A program made the translations under genes and the position numbers. A stretch of 24,300 bases of DNA from an uncultured Oscillospiraceae bacterium. Lineage in GTDB: Bacteria; Bacillota; Clostridia; Oscillospirales; Oscillospiraceae. Of the stretch, positions 1-7,008 are shown piece after piece. Numbering within the stretch: position 1 is the first letter of the stretch; each line of letters opens with the position of its first letter. The stretch is from positions 1 to 24,300 of the forward strand of contig CAKUJA010000025.1 in the NCBI GenBank assembly GCA_934661135.1, in the 5' to 3' direction. The notes below the pieces were generated by a model that had not been told where the DNA came from, did no database searches, and saw nothing but the letters and a program-made list of their open reading frames with translations.

Positions 1-140
1 CCCTACAAGAAAAGCGTAGTGGTTCGCATTGCAGGTGACTCCGAAAGGCGCGAGCAGAGCGAGACGCTCTTTCGGATAGTAGTGACTATCGCAACGGACG
101 GATAAAGGCTGAAATCTTCTGAGAAAATTTTTGGACTACG
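1..140. other. Non-coding left edge with nested hairpins
   Basis: The first bases (CCCTACAAG) match the 3' end of the GC-rich repeat seen at 263-290, so the window probably opens at the tail of another copy. CCGAAAG at 41-47 pairs with CTTTCGG at 69-75, and GATAGT at 75-80 pairs with ACTATC at 85-90. Frame 1 is open from base 1 to a TAA at 103-105 (34 codons), so the C-terminus of an upstream gene cannot be excluded, but the peptide is not recognisable and the repeat tail inside it argues against coding. Confidence 0.35.
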
Positions 141-182
141 GTTGGCACTGTGCCCTCTTTCTTTTCTTGGCAGGTTGAAACC

Positions 183-215
183 GTTCTTTTCTTTCTGGCA
201 GAGAAAGAAAAGAAT
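183..215. repeat. T/C-rich inverted repeat (hairpin)
   Basis: A 14-nt arm TTCTTTTCTTTCT-type (183-196) faces its A/G-rich complement (202-215) across a 5-nt loop, with one G-T pair at the base. A closely related hairpin with the same arm sequence is at 23901-23935, so this is a dispersed extragenic repeat family. There is no U-tract typical of an intrinsic terminator on the plus strand. Confidence 0.7.
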
Positions 216-262
216 GGGTTCAAAAAAGCGTTCCTTTAGGCGCGGAGGAAACCGGAAGAAGC

Positions 263-660
263 GGGCGGACAGAGTCGTCCGCCCCTACAAGGTGCGACGG
301 AAGATCGGAGGAGCGGGCGGACGGGGTCGTCTGACCCTACGGGTGCGGGGGAAGATCGGAGGTTGCACCGATGCGTTGGAACTGCTCCCAGACCCTCATC
401 CGTCTGCTTCGCAGACACCTTCCCCAGAGGGGAAGGCAATCCGCTGCGGCGGGGATAGGGCGGACAGGGTCGTCCGCCCCTACAAGGTGCGACGGAAGAT
501 CGGAGGAGCGGGCGGACGGGGTCGTCTGACCCTACGGGTGCGGCGGGAGATCGGAGGTTGTAACGATGCATTGCAACTGCTCCCAGTCCCTCATCCGTCT
601 GCTTCGCAGACACCTTCCCCGGAGGGGAAGGCAATCCGCTGCGGCGGGGATGGGCGGACG
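263..660. repeat. Two-copy ~195-bp tandem repeat built from smaller palindromic repeats
   Basis: Unit 1 is 263-457, unit 2 is 458-651, and a third copy starts at 652 (GGGCGGACG) and breaks off. Each unit contains two copies of a GGGCGGAC...GTCC/GTCT palindromic module ending in CCCTAC, then a block with hairpins GTCTGC-TTC-GCAGAC and CTTCCCC-N-GGGGAAGG. The units differ at scattered single bases, so they are diverged duplicates. The stretch translates openly in frame with miaA, but the resulting Arg/Gly-rich repeat peptide is an artefact. The same palindromic module recurs at 24114-24220. Confidence 0.85.
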
Positions 661-699
661 CCCCGTCAAGGGGATGTGAAAGAGTTGGAGGTGTGGGAG

Positions 700-1641
700 A
701 TGGACAGGATTGTTTGCGTGGTGGGGCCGACGGCGTCGGGCAAGACAGCGCTGGCGGTACGGCTGGCGAAGGCGCTGGACGGCGAGGTCGTCTCCTGCGA
801 CTCGATGCAGATCTACCGCCGGATGGACATCGGCACGGCCAAGCCGACGGCAGAGGAAATGGATGGGGTACGGCACCACATGATCGACGTGGCCGACCCG
901 ACGGAGGACTTTTCCGTCGGGAGGTACGTAGAGCTGGCGGATGCCGCGGTGCAGGACATTCTGGCGCGCGGGAGGGTCTGCGTGATTGCGGGCGGAACGG
1001 GACTGTATGTCGACAGTCTGATTGCCGGGCGCACGTTTGCGCCGGTGCCCGCAACCGGAAAGCGCGCGGCGCTGGAGGCGCGGATGCGCGCGGAGGGCGG
1101 CGAGACGCTGTTGCGGGAGCTGCGGGCGATTGACCCGGAGACGGCGGCGCGGCTGCATCCGGCGGACGAAAAGCGGATTATCCGGGCGCTGGAGGTCTGG
1201 CAGGAAACGGGACGGACGATCACGGAGCACAATCTGGAGACGCAGAAGCTTCCGCCGCGCTACGCACCGGTGTGGATTGGTCTGGATTTTGAAAACCGCT
1301 CCGACCTCTACGCGCGGATTGACCGGCGCGTGGAGGGGATGCTGGAGCAGGGACTCCTGGACGAGATTCGGGCGCTTCTGGCGTCCGGCGTGCCGGAGAC
1401 GGCAACGAGCTTGCAGGCGATCGGGTATAAGGAGTTTTTCTCGTATCTGCGCGGCGCGGCGTCGCTGGAGGAGGCGACGGCGCTCTGCCAGCAGCGCTCA
1501 CGCAACTACGCAAAGCGGCAGCTCACGTGGTTTCGCCGGAATGCGGCGATGCACTGGATTTTCCAGCCGGCGCAGCCGGACGGCGATGCGGTTTTTGCCG
1601 CGGCGCGACAGCAAATTCCCTTTTTCGCAGAGGAAATATGA
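700..1641 (+). CDS. miaA: tRNA dimethylallyltransferase MiaA
   Basis: 313 aa, the normal length for MiaA. The enzyme transfers dimethylallyl from DMAPP to N6 of A37 in tRNAs reading UNN codons. Visible signatures are the P-loop GPTASGKT (residues 9-16), DSMQIY with the following GTAKPT (tRNA/substrate loop), RRIIRALEVW-like core (here KRIIRALEVW) and the C-terminal RNYAKRQLTWFR motif. The reading frame stays open upstream to 142, but ATG 700 is chosen because GGAGGTG at 687-693 is a correctly spaced ribosome site and everything upstream is repeat DNA. hfq follows after 78 nt, the classic miaA-hfq order, so the two are probably cotranscribed. Confidence 0.97.
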   Translation: MDRIVCVVGPTASGKTALAVRLAKALDGEVVSCDSMQIYRRMDIGTAKPTAEEMDGVRHHMIDVADPTEDFSVGRYVELADAAVQDILARGRVCVIAGGTGLYVDSLIAGRTFAPVPATGKRAALEARMRAEGGETLLRELRAIDPETAARLHPADEKRIIRALEVWQETGRTITEHNLETQKLPPRYAPVWIGLDFENRSDLYARIDRRVEGMLEQGLLDEIRALLASGVPETATSLQAIGYKEFFSYLRGAASLEEATALCQQRSRNYAKRQLTWFRRNAAMHWIFQPAQPDGDAVFAAARQQIPFFAEEI

Positions 1642-1662
1642 TAGGGTATGGGTATCACCAAA

Positions 1663-1696
1663 TGACCGCCAAGCCGCGAACGACGCGGTGCGGTCA
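1663..1696 (+). promoter_or_regulatory. Hairpin in the miaA-hfq spacer
   Basis: TGACCGC (1663-1669) pairs with GCGGTCA (1690-1696), and inside it CCGCG (1674-1678) pairs with CGCGG (1684-1688) over a 5-nt loop. It ends 8 nt before the hfq Shine-Dalgarno AAGGAG (1705-1710). No T-run follows, so it is more likely an RNA processing, stability or translational control structure than a terminator. Confidence 0.5.
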
Positions 1697-1719
1697 AACA
1701 GAAAAAGGAGTCGATACCC

Positions 1720-1944
1720 ATGCAAAAAACAGAGAATTATCAGGATCAGTTTTTGAATCAGGCCCGGCGAGACCGCACGCCGCTGACCGTGTTTTTGATG
1801 AACGGGTTTCAGATGCGCGGAATTGTGACCGGGTTTGACGCGTTTGTGATTCTGCTGCAATCCGAGGGGAAGCAGCAGATGATCTACAAGCACGCTGTGT
1901 CGACGCTGACGCCGACGGCGGGCGTGCGCATGACGCAGGAGTGA
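1720..1944 (+). CDS. hfq: RNA chaperone Hfq
   Basis: 74 aa, typical of short Firmicutes Hfq without a long C-terminal tail. Hfq forms a hexameric Sm-like ring that binds U-rich sRNA and A-rich mRNA. The Sm1 motif lies around residues 24-43 (VFLMNGFQMRGIVTGFDAF) and Sm2 contains the diagnostic YKHAVST (about residues 56-62). AAGGAG at 1705-1710 sets the ATG 1720 start. The gene is bracketed by hairpins at 1663-1696 and 1943-1959. Its position after miaA supports the call. Confidence 0.97.
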   Translation: MQKTENYQDQFLNQARRDRTPLTVFLMNGFQMRGIVTGFDAFVILLQSEGKQQMIYKHAVSTLTPTAGVRMTQE

Positions 1945-1959
1945 GCCGCGGGGCGGCTC
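1943..1959 (+). promoter_or_regulatory. Hairpin overlapping the hfq stop codon
   Basis: GAGCCGC (1943-1949) and GCGGCTC (1953-1959) form a perfect 7-bp GC-rich stem with a 3-nt loop starting within the hfq TGA (1942-1944). No U-tract follows. It lies 11 nt upstream of the Shine-Dalgarno of the next gene, so it may protect the hfq 3' end or modulate readthrough. Confidence 0.5.
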
Positions 1960-1981
1960 GCCGCGTCAGAGAGGAGCCGCC

Positions 1982-3211
1982 ATGAAACAGGGCAAACACT
2001 ATCTAACCATCATTATCTGGATCTTTTTAGCGGCGATCGTGGCGTATTTCGGCTATCACGTGGCGACGAGCCTGTATACGCCGCTGACGACCACGACCGC
2101 CGTGGAGTATGAGGCCGGGGCAGGCTGCTATGCCACCGGCTTTGTGGTGCGCGATGAGAGCCTGATCCGCTCGAACTACGCGATCAGCGTATTAAGCGTG
2201 GCAGAGGGGCAGCGCGTGGCCGCGGGCGGACAGGTGGCGACCGGGTATCTGACCGACGATGCGCAGACGCGGCAGAGCCGCATTCAGGAGCTTACGGAGC
2301 AGATTGCACAGCTCCGCTACGCGTGGCAGTATTCGTCGAGCGTGTATGACCAGGCGCAGCTCGACGCGCAGATCGCAGACAATTTGACGGCACTGAACCG
2401 GTATCTCTGCCGGAGGGACATGAACTCGGCGGAGGATCTGGGGACGGAGCTGAAGGGACTGGTGCTGCGCAGGAGCAGCAACGACGCGGACGGCACGACG
2501 CTCGAAGCGCAGATCGAGGCGGCGGAGAGCGAACTGGCGACGCTCAAGGAGCAGTCGGCCAGCGACACGAAGGCCGTGACCGTGTCGGCGCCGGGGTACT
2601 TCTCCGGAAGCGTGGACGGCTATGAGACGGTGCTGACGCCGGAGGTGCTTGACACGATGACGGCGCAGGACTACAATGCAATCGCGCCGCAGGAAGTGGA
2701 CGCGGGTGCGATCGGCAAGCTGATTCACGGCGACACGTGGTATTATGTGACGCTGGTGCCGGCGGCGGACGCGAAGGACGTGGAGACCGGGGACAGCGTG
2801 CAGGTGACGTTTGCGCGCGACTTCTATGTGCCGATTACGATGCACGTGCGGCGGATCGGCGGCAACGAGGCCGGATACCGGCTGCTGGTGCTGGAAAGCG
2901 AGAACTATATGCAAAGCGTCACGATGCTGCGGCAGCAGTCGGCCGACGTGGTATTCGAGTCCTACACGGGCATCCGTGTGCCGAAGGACGCAGTGCGCGT
3001 GAACGAGAGCGGAAAGACCGGCGTGTATATTCTCGAGGGCGCGGTTGCCCGCTGGAAGCCGATTGAAATTCTGCACGACAACGGCGAGAGCTATGTGGTG
3101 ACGCTGGACAAGTCTTCGACAAACAACCTGTGGCCGGGCGATGAGATCATCGTCGGGGCAAAGAATCTCTATGATGGAAAGGTAGTCAGTGGGTATGGAA
3201 CAGAAGAATGA
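1982..3211 (+). CDS. HlyD-like membrane-anchored adaptor protein
   Basis: 409 aa with one N-terminal membrane segment (about residues 8-28) and a large extracytoplasmic part. An N-terminal half-motif (about 50-85, including VVRDESLIRSN and AEGQRVAAGGQVATGYL) looks like the lipoyl/barrel-sandwich region of HlyD-type adaptors. It is followed by an Ala/Glu/Gln-rich likely coiled coil (about 95-195), then a beta-rich region including GDSVQVTF and a RVPKDAVR element typical of the C-terminal adaptor domain. GAGGAG at 1971-1975 supports ATG 1982. It lies between hfq and yggS-sepF-divIVA, so a link with envelope or division is possible. No transporter partner is adjacent, and its job is unknown. Confidence 0.65.
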   Translation: MKQGKHYLTIIIWIFLAAIVAYFGYHVATSLYTPLTTTTAVEYEAGAGCYATGFVVRDESLIRSNYAISVLSVAEGQRVAAGGQVATGYLTDDAQTRQSRIQELTEQIAQLRYAWQYSSSVYDQAQLDAQIADNLTALNRYLCRRDMNSAEDLGTELKGLVLRRSSNDADGTTLEAQIEAAESELATLKEQSASDTKAVTVSAPGYFSGSVDGYETVLTPEVLDTMTAQDYNAIAPQEVDAGAIGKLIHGDTWYYVTLVPAADAKDVETGDSVQVTFARDFYVPITMHVRRIGGNEAGYRLLVLESENYMQSVTMLRQQSADVVFESYTGIRVPKDAVRVNESGKTGVYILEGAVARWKPIEILHDNGESYVVTLDKSSTNNLWPGDEIIVGAKNLYDGKVVSGYGTEE

Positions 3212-3905
3212 AATCCGGGAGAACGTTGCGCGCATCCGCGAGACGATGGCCGAGGCAGCGAGAAGCTGCGGACGCGACCCGCAGGAGATCAAGCTCTGCG
3301 CGGCGACGAAGATGAACGACGCGGCGCGCGTGAAGGAGGCGGTGGCCGCAGGTGTGGACTGCTGTGGTGAGAACCGCGTGCAGGAGCTTGTGGAAAAGCA
3401 GCCGCAGGGCGCGTATGAGGGCGTGCCGGTGCACTTTATCGGGCATTTGCAGACGAACAAGGTGAAGCAGGTGGTCGGAAAGGTTGACCTCATCGAGTCG
3501 GTCGACCGGATGGAGCTGCTGGAATGCGTGGAGAAGCAGGCAGCGAAGATCGGCGTGGTGCAGGACATCCTGCTCGAGGTCAATATCGGCGCGGAGGAGA
3601 GTAAATCCGGGTTTACGCCGGAGGAGACCATGCAGACAGCGGCAAAAATGGCAGAGTTTCCCCACTGCCGGCTCAAGGGACTGATGGCAATTCCGCCGGT
3701 GAGCGAAAAAGCCGGAGATAATTGCAGATATTTTGCCGAAATGCGCAATCTTTTTGTTGACATAAGTGCAAAAAAATACGATAATGTGTCCATGGAATGT
3801 CTATCGATGGGAATGAGCGATGATTACCCGGATGCTATCCGCGAGGGCGCCACGATGATCCGTGTGGGAACGGCGATCTTCGGCGCGAGACATTACAACA
3901 AATAA
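3189..3905 (+). CDS. yggS: YggS/YlmE family PLP-binding homeostasis protein
   Basis: 238 aa, alanine-racemase-like barrel without the C-terminal racemase domain. The family buffers pyridoxal phosphate and affects amino acid balance. Visible motifs are the PLP lysine in ATKMND (about residue 41), GENRVQEL, HFIGHLQTNK and SMGMSDDYPDAIREG...RVGTAIFG. GTG 3189 is preferred over ATG 3195 because GGAAAGG (3176-3182) is 6 nt from GTG but 12 from ATG. The gene overlaps the 3' end of the HlyD-like gene by 23 nt, suggesting coupling. In Firmicutes ylmE sits next to sepF, as here. The last third contains an unusually A/T-rich patch holding a promoter (3757-3785). Confidence 0.93.
   Translation: MGMEQKNEIRENVARIRETMAEAARSCGRDPQEIKLCAATKMNDAARVKEAVAAGVDCCGENRVQELVEKQPQGAYEGVPVHFIGHLQTNKVKQVVGKVDLIESVDRMELLECVEKQAAKIGVVQDILLEVNIGAEESKSGFTPEETMQTAAKMAEFPHCRLKGLMAIPPVSEKAGDNCRYFAEMRNLFVDISAKKYDNVSMECLSMGMSDDYPDAIREGATMIRVGTAIFGARHYNK
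3757..3785 (+). promoter_or_regulatory. Sigma-A-type promoter inside yggS, driving sepF-divIVA
   Basis: TTGACA (3757-3762), a 17-nt A-rich spacer, and GATAAT (3780-3785) give a near-consensus promoter. It lies in a locally A/T-rich patch of an otherwise GC-rich coding region. The predicted start at about 3792 is some 175 nt upstream of sepF. Confidence 0.7.
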
Positions 3906-3965
3906 TGCGCCGCATGGCGCTGCCTTGATATCGAATAAAACGACACATATCGGAGGAATAGTACA

Positions 3966-4472
3966 ATGGGATTCATGGATGATCTGAAGAAGCTGGCAAA
4001 GCCGTATGCAGAGGACGACGACGATTTCGACGAATTTGACGACGACGTCCGCCCCAGCCGCGCAAGCCGCGGTTCGAGTGCACCGGCACCCAAGACTTCT
4101 CTGGAGGATCTGGGTTTGGATGACAGCTCGTCGAGTTCGCTCGGCAGTTCGCGCCGCGTACCCGGCGGAAACAAGGTTGTGAATATCCACACGACGGCAC
4201 AGATGCAGGTTGTGCTGGTGAAGCCGGATCGGTTTGACAATGTGTCGGACATTGCGGAGCACCTGCGCAGCAAGCACGCGGTGGTTTTGAATCTGGAGGC
4301 GACGAACAAGGATGTCGCCAGACGGCTCGTCGATTTCCTGTCCGGCTGTGCGTATGCGCTGGACGGCAAGATCAAGAAGATTGCGATCAGCACGTATATC
4401 ATCACGCCGTATAATGTGGACATCGTTGGGGACCTCATCGACGAACTGGAAAACAACGGACTGTATCTGTAA
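3966..4472 (+). CDS. sepF: Cell division protein SepF
   Basis: 168 aa. SepF anchors and bundles FtsZ at the division ring. The N-terminal MGFMDDLKKLAKPY segment is the amphipathic membrane helix. An acidic and Ser-rich linker follows (about residues 18-65), then the SepF core from about 70 (VVNIHTTAQMQVVLVKP, VVLNLE, RRLVDFLSGCAYALDGKI, ISTYIITPYNVDI). CGGAGGAA at 3951-3958 fixes ATG 3966. Placement between yggS (ylmE) and divIVA matches the Firmicutes division locus; ylmG and ylmH are absent from between sepF and divIVA. Confidence 0.96.
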   Translation: MGFMDDLKKLAKPYAEDDDDFDEFDDDVRPSRASRGSSAPAPKTSLEDLGLDDSSSSSLGSSRRVPGGNKVVNIHTTAQMQVVLVKPDRFDNVSDIAEHLRSKHAVVLNLEATNKDVARRLVDFLSGCAYALDGKIKKIAISTYIITPYNVDIVGDLIDELENNGLYL

Positions 4473-4502
4473 TTCCGGACAGCCAAGGAGGGAACAACAG
4501 CT

Positions 4503-5225
4503 ATGTTTACACCACAGGAAATTCAGGAGCAAACCTTTTCCAAGGCCGTGTTTGGCGGCTATGATATGCAGCAGGTCGATGATTTTCTCGAGCCGCTGAC
4601 CGAGGATTATATTGCGCTGTATAAGGAAAACTCGGTGCTGAAGTCCAAGATGAAGATCTTGGTTGAGAAGCTCGAGGAGTACCGCGGACAGGAAGCGTCG
4701 ATGAAGAAGGCCATGGCGGAGGCGCAGGCCAAGTGCGACAAGATGCTGGCCGAGGCAAAGGCGCAGTGCAGCGCGATGGTGCAGACGGCGGAGGACGGCG
4801 CAGCCAAGCAGAAGGCGGAGACCGAAATTGCCGCCGAGCAGGAACGGCTGGAGTACGCGAAAAAGACGGCGCTGAACTTCATCGACGTTGTGGAAAGCGA
4901 CATCAAGGGCCATCTGGAGCTGCTGGAAAAGCTGAAAAGCCGCGATTTGACCGTGGAGGAAAAGGCTGAGCAGCCGAAGCACGCCAAACCCTATGACTGG
5001 CAGGCGGACAGTGCGCCGTCGCTCGTCGTGGAATCATCGGAGAAGCATACGCAGGATATTGCGGATGAGATCTCGGAAAACCTTGAAAAGCTCGTCGGCA
5101 GCGAGCCGGAGCCTGATGTGAAGATTGCGCCGACCAAGGCGGTACCGTCGCATCCGGACAGCGCGACGATCAAGTTTGAAAATTTGAAGTTTGGGAAGAA
5201 TTACGACCCGACGAAAGAATCGTGA
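4503..5225 (+). CDS. divIVA: DivIVA-family cell division/polarity protein
   Basis: 240 aa. DivIVA binds curved membrane at poles and septa and recruits partners. The N-terminal domain (MFTPQEIQEQTF...GGYDMQQVDDFLEPLTEDY) has the canonical FxxxxxGYD pattern, followed by coiled coil to about residue 150. The C-terminal part is low-complexity and ends in a conserved-looking tail (IKFENLKFGKNYDP). AAGGAGGGAA (about 4486-4495) supports ATG 4503. No terminator follows; an IS remnant begins 16 nt after the stop. Confidence 0.94.
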   Translation: MFTPQEIQEQTFSKAVFGGYDMQQVDDFLEPLTEDYIALYKENSVLKSKMKILVEKLEEYRGQEASMKKAMAEAQAKCDKMLAEAKAQCSAMVQTAEDGAAKQKAETEIAAEQERLEYAKKTALNFIDVVESDIKGHLELLEKLKSRDLTVEEKAEQPKHAKPYDWQADSAPSLVVESSEKHTQDIADEISENLEKLVGSEPEPDVKIAPTKAVPSHPDSATIKFENLKFGKNYDPTKES

Positions 5226-5281
5226 AAGGAACTCCTGCAGTGACCCCAAAAGGTTAGACAAATATTTTCAATACAACTTGT

Positions 5282-5551
5282 TCAAGCATCCAAAAGGGCT
5301 TGCTGTCTGTGAATTACAGGCGGCAAGCCCTTCAGCTTTTCCCTGATTCTGCGGTTGTTGCAGGAATCCAGATATTCAACGAGGTCCCGTTTGAAGTGTT
5401 CCATGGAGCGGAAATCCTGTAAATACAGAAGAAACAGGCTTGTTCCGTCCGGTATCTTTGCAAACGCCTTGTTCAGCATGGTGGTTACCATGCTGAGCAC
5501 AGAACGATCCGATATGGTATAGTCAACTTCTCCTTCTGTATGCTTCCACAA
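5282..5551 (-). pseudogene. IS3-family transposase OrfB remnant (catalytic core deleted)
   Basis: 89 codons. Residues about 12-39 (ISDRSVLSMVTTMLNKAF and KIPDGTSL) resemble the middle of an IS150-type integrase core, but the sequence then jumps directly to the C-terminal block LYLQDFRSMEHFKRDLVEYL...NNRRIREKLKGLPP. The intervening segment with the second catalytic Asp (LHSDQGWQY region) and the Glu is missing, so the protein cannot be an active DDE transposase. The first about 10 residues are the OrfA gene read in another frame. Confidence 0.8.
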
Positions 5552-5603
5552 CCAGCTTCTTGAATTCCGGCGTATACCGTTTGTTCGGTACTTCCTTTGG
5601 CAT
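5523..5603 (-). pseudogene. IS3-family OrfA remnant
   Basis: 26 codons starting MPKEVPNKRYTPEFKKLVVE, the standard N-terminus of an IS3 OrfA helix-turn-helix protein, then TGA just after the deletion junction. It overlaps the OrfB remnant in a different frame. Confidence 0.75.
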
Positions 5604-5723
5604 AGAATAACACCCCATTTCTTAGTACAAGTATTTTATCATACTTGTCTAACAAATGGGGTGCGGTTCCTTTCGGATGGGGCGTTCCACATAGGAAAAT
5701 AGGAAAGAGAAAACAGTTGCCTG

Positions 5724-6986
5724 TCAGGGAATAAACGTACCAATCAGGTTCGAGGCCAGCACAATCAGCACCAGCGCGATCGGATAGGTCGCCGCGTAAG
5801 CTGCGGCCACGTCATCCGTGCCGGACACGCCGATCAGCGTGCCAAGCGCCGGTGTGGAGGTCATGCCGCCGGTCAGCGAACCGAGGTTGTTGAGAAGCTG
5901 GAGCTTGAAGGCGCGCCGCGCCAGGATAAACCCGACAATCAGCGGCAGCGCCGTCATCACGACGCCCGCCGCAAAGCCGTAGACCACCAGCATCGCGCCG
6001 TATTCCGACGCCTGAATCTGCGACACCAGCTCCACGCCGCCTTCCACGCCTGCGCCAATCAAAAACAGCATCAGGCCGAGCTCCCGGAACACCTTCAGCG
6101 TGGACGACGGAATGCGCAGATTGATCGGGCCGATGTGACCGAAATGGCCAAGAATCAGCGCCACGATCAGCGGGCCGCCCGTGTTGCCGAGCGAGAAGCA
6201 CGCGCCGTCGAACCCCGCACCTGTCAGTGGGATTTTGATCGAACCGAGCAGAATGCCAAGGATGATCGCAAGGCCAAACGCTGCAAAACCATACTCGTCA
6301 AACTCCGTCAGAAAGCGCTTGATTTTCTTCGGCGCATACTCCGTGTCCGCACCGTGAATCAGCTTCCGCTCCTGCTCCATGTCGGCGTGCAGCACCTTCG
6401 GGACAATCTGCACGAACAGCACCACGCCAATCACGCCGAACGGATACGCCACGGCGTGCCCCAGCGCCACCATCCCCTCCTCCTGCGCAACGGCCTTCGC
6501 AGCCGAAAAAGCGGGCGTGGACGTCAGCGCGCCGGAGAGAATGCCGGTGGAATAGTCGGAGCCGATGCCGGGGATGAGCGCGAACAGAACCGTGCAGACC
6601 GAGCCGATCAAAATGATGATCGCGCCGAGCGGCACATAGGACTTCGCATTTTTCTTCAAATCGTGGAAGAAGTTCGGCCCCGCGATGAAGCCGACGCCGG
6701 TGACAAACAGCACCAGTCCGACGCTTTCAATAAACTTATAATCGGTCACAGCGGCAGCTTTGCCGCTTTCAATGTAGAATTTCGCAAGAATGGGGACAGA
6801 TTGCAGGCCGGGCAGCGTAAACAGGTAGCCGCAGAGCAGCGCCATCAGGAATACGCCCGCCGTACCAAGGCTAACGCCCTTGATTTTGATGCTGCCCAGC
6901 GCGTAACCGAGAAACGCGATGAAAAACGCGCCCAGCAGCACCACCGAGGTGGCGCCCATACCAAACAGGCTATTGATAAAGTCCAT
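5724..6986 (-). CDS. AspT/YidE-type membrane exchanger (candidate dicarboxylate transporter)
   Basis: 420 aa, hydrophobic, about 10-12 membrane segments, arranged as an internal duplication. GLVLFVTGVGFIAG (about 90-103) mirrors GLMLFLIGAGVEGG (about 314-327), GALTSTPAF (152-160) mirrors GGMTSTPAL (373-381), and the AYPFGVIGVV and TYPIALVLIV stretches also match. These are marks of the aspartate:alanine exchanger/YidE-YbjL family. There is no TrkA-C domain between the halves. ATG 6986 is chosen because GAGGAG lies 7 nt upstream; ATG 6992 is too close. It is the last gene of the mdh-frdA cluster, 22 nt after frdA, so succinate/fumarate or malate exchange is a reasonable guess, not shown by sequence. 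A weak hairpin plus T-rich stretch (about 5702-5724) may terminate the operon. Confidence 0.8.
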   Translation of the reverse strand: MDFINSLFGMGATSVVLLGAFFIAFLGYALGSIKIKGVSLGTAGVFLMALLCGYLFTLPGLQSVPILAKFYIESGKAAAVTDYKFIESVGLVLFVTGVGFIAGPNFFHDLKKNAKSYVPLGAIIILIGSVCTVLFALIPGIGSDYSTGILSGALTSTPAFSAAKAVAQEEGMVALGHAVAYPFGVIGVVLFVQIVPKVLHADMEQERKLIHGADTEYAPKKIKRFLTEFDEYGFAAFGLAIILGILLGSIKIPLTGAGFDGACFSLGNTGGPLIVALILGHFGHIGPINLRIPSSTLKVFRELGLMLFLIGAGVEGGVELVSQIQASEYGAMLVVYGFAAGVVMTALPLIVGFILARRAFKLQLLNNLGSLTGGMTSTPALGTLIGVSGTDDVAAAYAATYPIALVLIVLASNLIGTFIP

Positions 6987-7008
6987 CGTCATTCTCCTCG
7001 CAAGCGTC

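Larger units (their letters stand above)
5241..5663. mobile_element. Internally deleted IS3-family (IS150-type) element
   Basis: The left end TGACCCCAAAAGGTTAGACA (5241-5260) and the right end, read on the minus strand GCACCCCATTTGTTAGACA (5664-5646), are imperfect terminal inverted repeats of IS150 type. Only a few hundred bases lie between, against about 1.3-1.5 kb for a complete element. The contents on the minus strand are a 26-codon head of OrfA and a spliced piece of OrfB. The flanks also show GAAAGGAAC (5224-5232) inverted at 5666-5674, so the exact outer boundary is uncertain. Confidence 0.8.

Noticed and set aside
263..660. CRISPR-like array
   Set aside because: Only two long units with no short regularly spaced identical repeats or unique spacers and no cas genes.
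142..699. 186-codon in-frame N-terminal extension of miaA
   Set aside because: It is a translation of the extragenic repeat array, has no ribosome site, and MiaA homology and length fit ATG 700 with GGAGGTG.
2192..3793. 533-codon minus-strand frame across the HlyD-like gene and yggS
   Set aside because: Shadow of two plus-strand genes with good start sites and family motifs.
5282..5603. Functional IS3 transposase by programmed frameshift
   Set aside because: The pieces are joined by deletions that remove catalytic residues; a frameshift could not restore the protein.
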